Source of the DNA: Rosellinia necatrix
Lineage: Eukaryota; Ascomycota; Sordariomycetes; Xylariales; Xylariaceae
Assembly (NCBI GenBank): GCA_021209875.1
Contig: JAGYVD010000001.1
Span: forward strand, 3,658,001 to 3,722,000
Reading direction: 5' to 3'
Length of the DNA stretch: 64,000 nucleotides
Shown here: piece after piece, positions 1-10,349 of the stretch
Position numbering within the stretch: position 1 is the stretch's first letter
How the letters are laid out: each line of letters opens with the position of its first letter
The notes under the pieces: generated by a model
Seen by the model: the letters and a program-made list of their open reading frames with translations, nothing else
Told to the model about the DNA's origin: nothing
Databases searched by the model: none
Position numbers and translations under genes: made by a program

Positions 1-593
1 TAGTGATTGCTGCAACAAATACACCAGATATATCCAAGTTTCAATGCTCTATATTTCTGGACCGTTTTCAACTTATTATTAAACGATCCTGCCACCATCT
101 CGACATTGTTTTTCGGATGTAGGTCCCTTGTTGATTATTTAGGCAGGCGCGCTGTTGGTAAACAACAATGGCTGGCAGTGGGTTGGTACGACACGACTAA
201 CTTACCTTTGCAAGTACCAGGCAGGAAGGAACCTAGGGTGCCTAGATAATGACGAGCCCGGCTAGGTATCTCCTTCCCTATAAAGACACTTGGGCTCCTA
301 CCTCTTCACTCCTCGACAGCTTTTATCTGCATGTCATCTGTCCGCGTGCCCTAAGTAGGTACTTACCACGCCAGGTCTGTGAACCTTGCAGCCTCTCGCT
401 ACTCGCTTTCTCGAATACCCACAAAGTCACCTCAGGTCTGAATATATTCCAATCCAGTGTTCAGTCACCCTAGGGTCTCATCAATCGTGTGGAATTGCCC
501 CGTCTCCTTCGATATCTGCCGACTCAGGCCACGACAGGCCTAGACTAGAGTCGGGATTTATCTGGAAAGTTCCAAACCTATGTGACCAACACG
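1..593. other. Intergenic, upstream of MSH5
   Basis: No convincing coding sequence. The short open frames here lack recognisable motifs and good codon structure. The 3' part must hold the promoter and leader of MSH5; no clear TATA box was seen. TAGGTA-type words occur at about 117-145 and 350-365. Confidence 0.6.
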
Positions 594-3500
594 ATGACAT
601 CCTACACACGAGATTTGCAGACCCCCTTTAGACCGTTCTCTGCTACGCCCGCTTCCCACGGCAGGGTTGAGCAACCAACATTGTTACGCCTACAAACACC
701 GCATCCCATCAAGCGTCCTGGCTCCTTGCCCACTCCCCGAAACAACCCAGCCCCGTACGAAGCGCAATCTTCCACAGGTCGGCCGAGGGCTACAAGCACC
801 ATCAATAGTCGTGCCGTCACGCCGATATATAAGTCTTCACCTCCATTACTAGCCCGTATCCGCAGGCCGGCGCTCTCATTACGGTCACCTTCCGTACGCC
901 TATCTACCGTAGATGACGACGGACTTGTACCGAATAGTGACGGCCTCTCGGACGAAAATGCCGATGCAATAAACGAAATTATCATGGCAATAGATATGAG
1001 GGACAATGGACCTCATGGCTCTACAATTGGATGTGCCTACTACGTCGTCTTAGAGGGAGCTCTATACCTACTTGAAGATGTGGCAATGGCTGGTGTCGAC
1101 CTTATCGAGACTCTGCTTCTCCATGCGCGGCCTACTACTGTGCTGATCTCGGCGAGAGCCCCCGAGTCTCTAGACCGAACCCTCCAGAGCGGCTCGCAGG
1201 ATATCAATGGTAATCGAGGTGAGGCTTATCCCAGACTTCTCTTGTGTCCAGGTACTGAACCTTCCTTAGGCAATTTTCCGGGAGCATATATCCTCAGAAA
1301 TCTGAACTCAGCCGATTTCTGTTATGATAGAGGCCGGGACAAGTTGCTAGATCTTGATCTAGGAATGGGTGACACCCCAAGCATGCAATACACAACTATT
1401 GTAGACGATGCCATCCTTGAGGTTGATGATCACCATCGCCAAGAGTCCAAGCAGGGCCAATTGATGCGTTTGGCGACATCCGTTAATCTTGATAGCCGAG
1501 TTACTGTTAGGATCCCTTCGATTGCCGCATGTCGGTTCTTGTAACTGACGTCATCTAGATTGGCTGTGCCGGCGCAGTATTGAGCGATATTCAGCGTAGG
1601 AAAACGGCACAATATCTGCCCAACGACCCAGATTCTTTAATCGCATTTAGGATTCGATCCGTAGAAATGTTTTCGCTATTCAACTCGATGTTTGTTAACG
1701 CTGACACACTTGTTTCACTTCAAATCATGCAGCCGGAGTACCATCCCAACCGTCTCCAACGAGGCCCAACCGGTTCCAACTCAGGGGCTAAGGAGGGCCT
1801 CTCCGTCTACGGTCTCTTCTATCACCTAGCCGCTACACCACAGGGCAAAGCGAAGCTACGTCGGATATTTTTACAGCCAAGCACTGATATCAATATTATT
1901 CGCGAGAGGCAGTGGACAATCTCATTCTTCCTTCGCCCCAGTAACGCCGACGCGCTGTCTAGTATTAGGAAAGGGCTTAGGAAAATAAAAGACATGAAAT
2001 ATTTTGTACTGCTGCTTCGAAAAGGCATTGACGTTGTTGGTCGGAAGATATCTGTGGCAAACAGCGTTTGGGCTGTACTCCAAAGATTTGCTGCCTATAG
2101 TTTGCAGCTGAGAGAATCACTCCAAGCACTGCCGGACGCGGAAATGGTCGGCATAATTAAAAAGGTAACTGTTGTGCAATGGGGTTTTAAGGTATATCTC
2201 TAATACAAAACTTTATAGGTTATTCAAGTAGTCGATGAATGTCAAATTCGTCAAGTTGGAGAACTAATCACCGAAACAATTGACTTCGAGCAATCCGTGG
2301 AACGAGGACGAACAGCGATAAAACAAGGTGTTGACGATGATTTAGATGAGCGCAAAAGAAGTTACGATGGCATGGAACACTTCCTTTCCAGCGTAATTAC
2401 GAAGTTACGGACTAATATCCCTGAATGGGCGAGGAAGTATGTACAAAACTGCATCTTCTTTCCCCAACTTGGCTTTTTGACTGTAGTATCAATCAATATA
2501 CAGACTGGCAAAGTTGATTATGATGGCGAAGGGTTACCTGATACATGGGAATGCATGTTTGTTGCGGATGGTAGCGCCTACTACAAGAACGGACAGATGA
2601 AAGAGATGGACGAAGAATTCGGTGACGCATATTGCATGATTATAGGTACTTGCTATATGAAAGGGGCCATGGTTATATGCTTACGTTATGTAGATCGTGA
2701 GATCGAAATCGTCCATCGGCTTGCGGTTACGGTCCTTGATCGAGAAGAGGCAATAATAGCCGCTTCAGAAGTACTTGGCGAACTCGATAGCCTAATAGCT
2801 CTGACTACTCTTTGCGGCCAGAGTAAGTGGACGGCGCCTACGATGACTGATACAAACGTCCTGCATATAGAAGGTGGTCGTCACCCGTTACAGGAGCTAG
2901 TTACGTCGTTTGTCCCCAATGATTGCTCCATGGCAGGCGGAACGGGGGAGCAGATACGAGAACATGAGAACGCAACTCGTCCTGGGTCCTCGAATAAGCC
3001 ATTGGGATCTCCAAGTACCATCGTCGTTACAGGTCCTAATCATTCCGGGAAAAGTGTTTACCTCAAACAAGTTGCGATCATTGTCTACCTAGCGCATATC
3101 GGGTGCTTCGTGCCAGCAGAGCGTGCTGAGATCGGTTTAACAGATCGTATATTGACACGGATTGCAACACGCGAAAGCGTGGCTCGCTCCGAGAGCGCGT
3201 TTGCCATTGACCTTCGTCAGGTTGCTTTTACCATGAATTTTGCAACTCGATTAAGTTTGATTATCATTGACGAATTTGGCAAGGGGACTAATTGCCAAGA
3301 CGGCGCAGGTTTACTAGCAGCGACCATCAATCATTTCACTGGTCTTGATCTTGAACGACCGAAACTCCTCGTTGCGACGCATTTTCATGAGATCCTCGAG
3401 GGCGATTATATTGCGAGTAGTTCAGGGCTAGCCTTTGGCCATATGGAAATCCACGTGAATCTCGAAGCACTAACAGTAGATGATCAAGTGACTTATCTAT

Positions 3501-3811
3501 ACCAGTTCGCGCTAGGCAGAAGCATATCTAGCTTTGGTAGCCGTTGTGCTGCATTGAACGGAATTGATCGAGCAATCGTGGAAAGGGCTGAGTGGATTAT
3601 ACTTCAAATGTCCCGCCATGAAGACATAGAAGCCATGTGCTTGAAATTATCGGAGGACGAGGCCCAACAACTGGCCCAGGCTGAGATGGTTGCCCGGAAA
3701 TTTCTAGATGCAGACTTTACGCAGCTATCGGTAGCGGGCCATAAAGCTGCGGTTAAAGCTTGGTACCGGGACAAGCTCGAAAAGATCATATCACCAGATA
3801 AGTCTAAATAA
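594..3811 (+). CDS. MSH5: MutS homologue MSH5 (meiotic recombination)
   Basis: Meiosis-specific MutS-family ATPase. MSH5 pairs with MSH4 to stabilise Holliday-type intermediates and promote crossovers; it does no mismatch repair. Proposed exons: 594-1505, 1559-2164, 2219-2645, 2694-3811, giving about 1,020 aa. The first ATG in frame is at 594. The first splice joins ...SRVT to IGCAGAVLSD, a conserved MSH5 block. The last intron (2646-2693) is 48 nt, in frame and free of stops; removing it restores GDAYCMII-DREIEIVH. The ATPase domain (from about residue 750) has Walker A GPNHSGKS, Walker B LIIIDEFGKG, and the VPAERAEIGL and TRESV blocks. These match MSH5 rather than MSH4, which has a GPNMSGKSTYLKQ-type Walker A and a DELGRGT-type Walker B. 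A C-terminal dimerisation helix follows. The N-terminus of about 100 residues is Pro/Ser/Arg-rich and probably disordered. The next gene (CFEM) converges 528 bp away. Confidence 0.93.
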
Positions 3812-4339
3812 TACGGGTGTCTGGCCGCCGGGTTGGTGATTGGGAATTCATCTTCATGTCCCTTGCGCTAGATAGATACAATATTTCATAAACGGTAAAT
3901 GGTGGTGTCCATACTAATGCTTATTTAAGTACAGATAGTATGGGGATTATTACACTCACGTTTAGTACTCAGTTTTATGTGATCATAATACCGATGAAAA
4001 CGTCACTATGCAAGGAGAGAGATATATAGTGAATATGTTAGAGGTCTAACTTATGCATATGCCTCATCAGCTCACAATGGGCTTCTGAAAAGTAATGTCT
4101 AAGTTTTGCCCTCAAGGTTGGATCGGTTTAAAAATGATCTGGTATCATAAACGCTATTTCAATGGCTAATACTTCTGCTCCTGGCAAGTTCAAGCGGCGG
4201 TTATATACAGCGAGAAATTAGATTACAGATATGCCACAGCAACTGCGAAGTCAGGCGATCCATTCTCCTCTTCAGCATTATGTAGCTCCACCTCCCATCT
4301 AACGAGAACGGTAATGCGGATAGAGACCAGCTGAGCCGC
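3812..4339. other. Intergenic between convergent MSH5 and CFEM genes
   Basis: AT-rich spacer without open frames of note. It should contain both 3' UTRs; no repeat or RNA gene was recognised. Confidence 0.6.
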
Positions 4340-5065
4340 CTAGAGGCCGAGGGCCAGTGCGAAACCCATGGCAGCGACAATGCCAAAGATGGAGGCCCGG
4401 CCAGCAAGGCCGGCGGCATTGTCCTTGTCGTCGCTGGAGTCGCCGGCGGCGGCGGTCGAAGAGGGCGACGCCGGCAGGCTAGTAGCGGCACCCAGCGACC
4501 CTCCGCTGGACGCCGAGGCGCCCTCGTCGGTCAACAAGCCCGTGGTGGCGGCGGCGGCGGCGGCGGCGTTGGTGACGGTCAGGGTGCCGGACGCGGCGGG
4601 GGTGACGGCAGTAGCCGGGCCCGCCGGGTTGGTGACGGGCTTGCCCAAGTCGAAGGTCATGGTGACGGCATCGCCGCCGCCGCTGCCGCCCTTGCCGGTG
4701 GAGGTGGAGGTGGGCTCATCGTCGGCGACGCCACCCTTCTTCTCGGCGTCCTGGACCGCGGCCTTGGGCAGGTCGCACTGGCCCTCCAGAGGGCCGATCA
4801 GGTCGTCGGCGGTCACGTCGGCCGGACACCACTGGTTCATGCAGATGACGATGTCCGAGAGGATCCCGTCCCCGGCCTTCCTGCACACGCACTCGGCGTC
4901 GAAGCACCCCGAGTTGCGCATGCACGTCGCGATGCACGCCGGGAACTCGGCGCCCGCGCGCTTGACGCCGCGGGCCGGGGAAGAGGGGGGCGACGCGGCG
5001 GCGGGCTGGAACAGCGATCCCAGGAGCGCCGTGGCCAGGATGACGGTGGATTGCAGGGAAGGCAT
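4340..5065 (-). CDS. CFEM-domain GPI-anchored surface protein
   Basis: Intronless gene for a 241-aa secreted protein. Residues 1-24 form a signal peptide ending ...PAAA. One CFEM domain follows with eight cysteines at 44, 48, 54, 59, 61, 75, 80 and 97, in the family spacing C-x3-C-x5-C-x4-C-x-C-x13-C-x4-C-x16-C. Asp56 sits where CFEM proteins place the residue that ligates haem iron. Residues 100-215 are a Ser/Thr/Ala/Gly-rich stalk. The C-terminus is hydrophobic (FGIVAAMGFALALGL) after a small-residue site, as expected for a GPI signal. CFEM proteins act at the fungal surface in haem/iron capture, adhesion or wall stability; which of these applies cannot be told. The coding strand is very GC-rich, and long open frames on the other strand are shadows. 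The 5' leader carries (ATG)8 and (TA)12 microsatellites. Confidence 0.9.
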   Translation of the reverse strand: MPSLQSTVILATALLGSLFQPAAASPPSSPARGVKRAGAEFPACIATCMRNSGCFDAECVCRKAGDGILSDIVICMNQWCPADVTADDLIGPLEGQCDLPKAAVQDAEKKGGVADDEPTSTSTGKGGSGGGDAVTMTFDLGKPVTNPAGPATAVTPAASGTLTVTNAAAAAAATTGLLTDEGASASSGGSLGAATSLPASPSSTAAAGDSSDDKDNAAGLAGRASIFGIVAAMGFALALGL

Positions 5066-5180
5066 CTTGTCTCTGTTTTCTTGTTCCTTGTTTCTCGTTG
5101 TCCTTTCTATTTTTTTTTTCTCGGAGGCGTATTACGAACGGGGATCTTCCCTGTGAATCTCGGGTTTAAGGAGCGTGGTG

Positions 5181-5255
5181 ATGATGATGATGATGATGAT
5201 GATGAAATTCGATATATAAATTATAACTTGTGTATATATATATATATATATATAT
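5181..5255. repeat. ATG and TA microsatellites
   Basis: Eight ATG units (5181-5204), a short gap, then about twelve TA units (5232-5255), roughly 115-190 bp upstream of the CFEM start codon. They lie in the likely 5' UTR or core promoter. Confidence 0.85.
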
Positions 5256-6102
5256 CTTGTGTTGTAAAGAATGGAATGAAGGCCGGCTTGCCAACTCTGT
5301 CGCTTTTAGACTATGGTCTAGATAGTCAGTCGACTGTTTGTTTTTTTTCACGGTAAAAGAAAGGATGGAGGCGAGTCCCGAATAACAAGAGAGTGTAACG
5401 ATGGGCACAGCTTGAGAGAAGAAGGATTTCTTCAAAGTTATGTACACCACTCTTCCCCCCCTTCCCTCTCCCTCCACTCCCTCTCCCCTACTCATTCTCC
5501 CATATCTCTCTCGAGCCCGCTTAGATTAGTATGGTAGTGTAGAGTGCCCATCAATCTGTAATTGGGCATTCAGGAACCAGCCGAACTGACGGCTAGTAAG
5601 GCACGAGTGGAGGGATTTTGCCAGGATCATCAGTCGAACCCCGGAGGATTGGCGCGGGTCTGAAACATGGCGAAATGGGGGGAAAGCTTTGGGATGGGAA
5701 GCGGTCCTGAGCAGGAATGGCTCAATAGGGATGGGCGCCCGTCGAGGAGGAGCGCGCCGGCGATCTTCGTTGGACGATGGGGGGGCGGGAACGACGTCAC
5801 AAGCTGCCAATTGCGGTATAACCCAGCGAAAAGGGGGAACCCTGCAAGATTTTGATTGCGGTGGCCGTGAGCCTTGGCGGGCACCATCTCGGGCAAACCG
5901 CGATCCAGGAGGAGGTTTGCTAGCAGTGCTAAGGTCTGCTAGCACTTGCTACTGTGGTCCCTGCTCATTTCAACGAGATGGCCGGCGCTCGGAATCCGAC
6001 CGTCCTGGTGGAAGGGGATGATGTAACTATGGAAGTGTGTGTTCTTGTTGATATGAATGTTGGTCGATCAGTTCAGTCGGGAACGTAACCCGAGGTAACT
6101 AC

Positions 6103-6133
6103 TACATACATACATACATACATACATACATAC
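6103..6133. repeat. (CATA)n microsatellite
   Basis: Tetranucleotide run of about seven units downstream of the GNAT gene; the same motif recurs in other intergenic tracts of this window. Confidence 0.85.
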
Positions 6134-6196
6134 TTGTAGTAAGAATAAGTTTAATATACGTTAGTTAGATACCTTAATAATAATAATATGTGTGCA

Positions 6197-6530
6197 TCAC
6201 AACTCTCCTTCTCCTCGAAAACACATCTCCAACTCCTTTTCCGTCCTGTTCTTGAGAGCATTAAATACGGGTTTGGCCCCCTCTGCGCTCTTCACGAACC
6301 CACAGCGTTCATAGACGGATATCGCGGCGGCGTTGGTTGCGTAGACGACAACGCTGAGGGCCAGAGGCCTCCCTCCCCGTTCCCTTGCCCGGCCGTGAGC
6401 CTCTTCCGTGGCCGCTCTGATCAGCGCCTTGGCGAGACCCTGCCCCCGGGCCTCGGGGATGGTGTAGACGGCGGACATCTGAAAGCACAACGGTTCGCGG
6501 CTCGCGATATCATCATCGTTATCATCGTCG

Positions 6531-6576
<46 letters not shown>

Positions 6577-7096
6577 CATCATCATCATCATTATTATCGT
6601 TGTCGCCTGTCGCCTTGGAGACAACCTGGTAGGGATTGCTCACCGGCTTGGCATCTGGTAATGGCCCGATGAGGGCGGTCGAGGCTAGGATGTGGTTGTC
6701 GTCTGAATGCACGGCGACGAAGGTCGTTGCTAGAGGGTTCTTGACACGGCCGAGCCATGCCTCGTCGTCGAACCCGACCTCCCGCTTGTATGTGGACCCA
6801 AACGCTACATAGTATACAACACAGAGCGCGGGCCAGCCGTTAGCGTTGCGACATTTTTATCTTCTTCTTGTTTATAATGCATGTTACGTCACCATTTGCT
6901 TGTCGTCGTCGTGTTTTTTTTTCTTTTTCTTTTTTTTTTCTTTCGAGGGAGCCACGACATAAAACATACCTTGGGCGTCTTGCTGCAGCGACGCGAGCCT
7001 GAATGGTTTATACTGCTCGAGGTAGAAGCGACAGCCATGCTTGTCGGCGGGGACGGTGAAGATCCTAAACTTAGATGGGCCCGTGATCGTGGTCAT
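6197..7096 (-). CDS. GNAT-family N-acetyltransferase with Ala/Asp repeat insert
   Basis: Two exons, complement 6970-7096 and 6197-6804, about 244 aa. The splice (intron 6805-6969, donor GTATGT, acceptor TAG) joins ...SLQQDAQ to AFGSTYKREVGF in frame. The N-terminal half has the usual fungal GNAT start (FRLASLQQDA...AFGSTYKRE...W). The acetyl-CoA-binding motif A is IPEARGQGLAKALI, matching R/Q-x-x-G-x-G/A, followed by the ISVYERCGFVKS strand-helix. GNAT enzymes move an acetyl group from acetyl-CoA to an amine; the substrate cannot be read from sequence. Between the central strands lies an insert of about 40 residues made of Asp, Asn and Ala, encoded by trinucleotide repeats (6511-6600). The intron contains T-rich homopolymers as read on the + strand. 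Divergently transcribed from the CorA-like gene. Confidence 0.87.
6511..6600. repeat. Coding trinucleotide repeat (CAG/CAT-type)
   Basis: Impure runs of CAT, then GCA/GTA, then CAT/TAT triplets on the + strand. Read on the minus strand they give Asp/Asn-Ala-Asp tracts inside the GNAT protein. The triplet unit keeps the frame open whatever the copy number. Confidence 0.9.
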
Positions 7097-7424
7097 CTTG
7101 GCCTTTTGGTGCTAACAATTTGATAACAATCAGGGCACTATAATCAAAGTGCTATGGGCAAGCAGGCAGGTAGGCGAGTGAAGAAGCTCATGGGATAGGT
7201 TAGCTTATTACCTAGCACTATAAGTGACATGTGGTGTGACATGTGGTGTTCTGTTCACTACCTACTTAGTACCTAACCTGTTATATGCTCGTAAAACTCA
7301 CTACGCTTTTATAATTGCGCCTTTACTCACTTGTGGCAGCTTTCATCGGCGTCTCTACCTAGTGAGTCAGAAGCCTATCCCACCTAAGTAGATGGGTACC
7401 TAAGTAGGTACCTACCTAGGTAGG

Positions 7425-7463
7425 TAGTAGTAGTAGTATTAACGTCTAATCTAGGTGTCTGAC
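7425..7463 (+). repeat. Dispersed 39-bp repeat, copy A
   Basis: Begins with four TAG triplets, continues TATTAACGTCTAATC and ends TAGGTGTCTGAC. It is identical over all 39 bp to copy B (54938-54976) and over 36 bp to copy C (38269-38304, opposite strand). Flanks are unrelated apart from the common CTAGGTA words. Confidence 0.9.
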
Positions 7464-8046
7464 TAGGTACCTAGGTAGGTAGGTAGGTTAGATAGGAATC
7501 AGACTTTAGGCAACCGCCTATCTATTAGAACTCCTTCAAGCCACACCGCACTCCATGCCGAGTGAAGTGGCGCATTGGGGAAGCGCTTAAGTGGGTAGGT
7601 AGGTGATGGGGTCGTCGTTAGCACTCTCTACATAATACTTGTACAACTACTTGCGCTCGGCAGCGCCCGGTAGTTGTGATGCTAGCTCGCCAATCCACGA
7701 GGGAATGGGTACGCGACTCCCAACCTCACTAGAGATCGAGCATACTGTTGCAATACACCAAACAGACGCCAGACGCGGGATCACATGGTCGTGGCATTAC
7801 ATTACGGAGCAGCAGCCACTGGAACATTGGACAGCGTCTATCTGCATGACAAGTACCCAGCGTAGCCGCTTGTGACCCCCCCGGCCGAAAGTAGACAAGT
7901 TGACACCCTTGCACCAACCTTCATCGTCGTTGGTCGGGGGGTTGGCAGCTGAGGTGTCACATCACCCGAGGGCCGCAGATCTATACCTTGAGTCCACATA
8001 ACAGCCTTACTCTACTTCGTCCCGTCCTTCTTTCCATACACGTTCA

Positions 8047-8166
8047 GATATATGTGTGTATGTATGTATATATATATATATATGTAACTACATATATTGT
8101 ACATATATATGTATATTTATATATATATATATATACACATACACACACACATATACACATATACAC
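8047..8166. repeat. TA/GTAT/CA microsatellite tract
   Basis: Mixed run of GTAT, TA and ACAC units about 100-220 bp before the proposed start of the CorA-like gene. Confidence 0.85.
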
Positions 8167-8265
8167 ACTTCCATCCGAACGTGGCCTTGATCTCTCGTCA
8201 TCTATCATTTAAAACCCTGTAGCTAGCATCTAGCATTGCTGTTGTGGTGATTTCGTGCCTTCGAA

Positions 8266-10349
8266 ATGGCTTCTCCGGGTCCACCCGAAAAAAGTGCTAG
8301 ATAGCCCAACCACCATATTCAGAGACTTCGACGACAAGGAAGTCTTCGACGACGCCACAGAGCATGCAGGGAGCATTGATAGCAAGAACTTCGTGGTGGA
8401 ATTCGGTCCGAAGAAGGCGCGCATCGGCTTCAACCTCCACCCTAAAGAGATCAAGACGCTGCTTGAGAGCGAAAGAGACGAAAAGAATTATCCCATCCGA
8501 TGGATGTACGCCATCGCCCCAGGCCCCTACTCGTTATGTTGCGTAGGTGCGCTGACTATCCCCCAAGTAATATATGGGACCCGAGCACTCAGGAGCCTGC
8601 CGTGCAAGCCGTCGGAAACCATTATGAGTTCTCCGAGAGATTGATACGCCTGATGTGTCTGCCCACATCATCACAACCCGCAGATACCCCACGCCGACGA
8701 GACAGGCTCGGCATTCCCAAGTTACACCTTCGACGTCATGCGGATGTTGAACTTGGAGAAGTCAGCAACACCCAGGATGAGAACAGCCAGAAGGATGATA
8801 TGGAGCCGATAGACGACGATAGTATGGAATTATACCTGCAGGTCAAGAATACTGTGAATTATTTCTCGACGGATCATACGCAAAAAGGTGAATGCCATAT
8901 CCAGAACTCGCGAGGGCAAATGTTGACACAGCTGAAAGCCTTGTGCATCGGAGCACACTGGCTTCATAAACGGCCAGAAACGAACCAGGAGTCCCACCCT
9001 AGGAGCATGATGCCACCTAAACACTGGCAGTGGCTGACTCTCTGCAACGACCGTACGTCGAAGCTATCGATGCCGCGTTGTCCATGTCGATACTAACCCT
9101 CCCCCGCCAGATACCGTATTGTCTATACATGAGAAACCACCGTTCGACATCTCGCCGGATAAGGGAACACTTGACGAGAACGATGCGGAGGAGCTAAGAA
9201 ATATAAGAGGCAACACCCTAGATGTCCTCCTGCAGCTCTCAAAATGCGGGTTCGACTTGTACAAGAGAAAACCTCTTTCACTCAACTCGGTTCGGCGGCC
9301 GCTGAGTAAATGGGACGATCGTGAGAGGCCGAACATCGATCGGCGTGATACGGGGACGGCCTTTGTTACCGGCGATGAGCCGATCAGCCTGGCAGACGAG
9401 GGCACTAGCAATCTCTTCTATTATCTATTTGAGGATTATGTGGCGGCCGGGCCTCTAAAGACGGCCGAGAAAAAACTAGAACAGATGGTAAGTCGCGCGA
9501 TCGGCGGTATACTAGGTAACCAGCAACTAACAACGAGCAAGACCACCAAAGTACTCGAGAGCGCTGTAAGTCCTTCATCTTCTTCCTCACTCTTACACTG
9601 GTTTTGATGCGAGGAATGCTGACCCCTGTAGCGCCCACATATCCGAAAGAAGAGCATAGATATCATCCCCACGCTGCACTATCTGAGCAAGGATCTCCGG
9701 GAACTGAAGCACCTGTTCGAGAACTACAAGAATCTCATCGGTAAAATCACGGCGCTCGGCAAACCCGATGCCCAGGCGCCCAACGGCCACGTCGAGAACG
9801 CACGCCGAGTCAAACTGACGGATACCGCGCTGAGCCGGTTCGACAGGTTGGGCGATCGGCTGCAGTATCTAATGCTGAACTCGATCGAGGGATACCTCGG
9901 GGAGATCAGCGCTGTCTCGAGCACGGTAAGACTCTCCTCCCTCTGATGACGTTACCCGACGCCTACCCTCCAGAGTTATCCCCGGGGCTGACGCCGATGC
10001 GTGCATGTAGTACTTCAACTTGACGCAGCAAAAAGACTCGGAGGCGACGGCCAGGCTCACGAGAAGCGCCACACTCCTGGCCAAGCTATCCGTCTTCTTC
10101 TTGCCCATCAGCTTTCTCACGAGCTACTTTTCGGTCCAGATCGAGGACCTGTATATCTACTGGCACGGCACCGACTACTGGTATGCCTTCGCCGTGATTG
10201 CGAGCGTGTCGTTTCTCTCGCTGTTCTTTTTCAGCAGGCTGCTCATGTTCTTCAGCGACACGTTGGATTTGTGGGCATCCCATATTATGATGTCGTTCCG
10301 TAAGCTTTGCCGGTCCGTGGGTCTCAACATACCAGACGACGACGATTAA
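8266..10349 (+). CDS. CorA-like Mg2+ transporter-type membrane protein; start disturbed
   Basis: Seven exons: up to 8505, then 8568-8887, 8939-9052, 9111-9487, 9542-9565, 9632-9925 and 10011-10349, about 550-570 aa. The splices rebuild conserved blocks such as RWINIWDPSTQE, HYEFSERLIRLMC, ALCIGAHWLH and RPHIRKKSIDIIPTLHYL. The C-terminus has the fungal CorA-like layout: a long cytosolic helix ending TARLTRSATLLAKLS, a first membrane segment (FFLPISFLTSYFSV), a short outer loop, and a second (AFAVIASVSFLSLFFFS). The GMN motif of true CorA channels is absent; YFSVQ stands in its place, so Mg2+ transport is not assured. The main frame has no ATG at its 5' end and meets a stop at 8231. An ATG with good context at 8266 is one frame off; dropping one A from the A6 run at 8288-8293 would fuse it cleanly. 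This suggests a frameshift or an assembly error. Confidence 0.8.

Larger units (their letters stand above)
5066..6196. other. Intergenic, CFEM promoter side and GNAT 3' side
   Basis: Contains an ATG trinucleotide run (5181-5204), a TA run (5232-5255), pyrimidine-rich DNA (5440-5500), a (CATA)n tract (6103-6133) and an AT-rich end that should be the 3' UTR of the GNAT gene. Overlapping open frames at 5526-6021 on both strands look like GC-driven chance frames. Confidence 0.55.
7097..8265. other. Intergenic between divergent GNAT and CorA-like genes
   Basis: Holds a dense block of TACCTAGGTA-like words (7262-7500), one copy of the 39-bp dispersed repeat (7425-7463) and a TA/CA microsatellite zone (8047-8166) shortly before the CorA-like start. 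No gene was recognised. Confidence 0.6.

Noticed and set aside
4368..5156. 262-aa open frame on the plus strand
   Set aside because: Antisense shadow of the CFEM gene, whose eight-cysteine domain and signal peptide are clear on the other strand.
5526..6021. Overlapping frames on both strands (up to 139 aa)
   Set aside because: No motif, no consistent splice sites, and frames open on both strands in GC-rich DNA.
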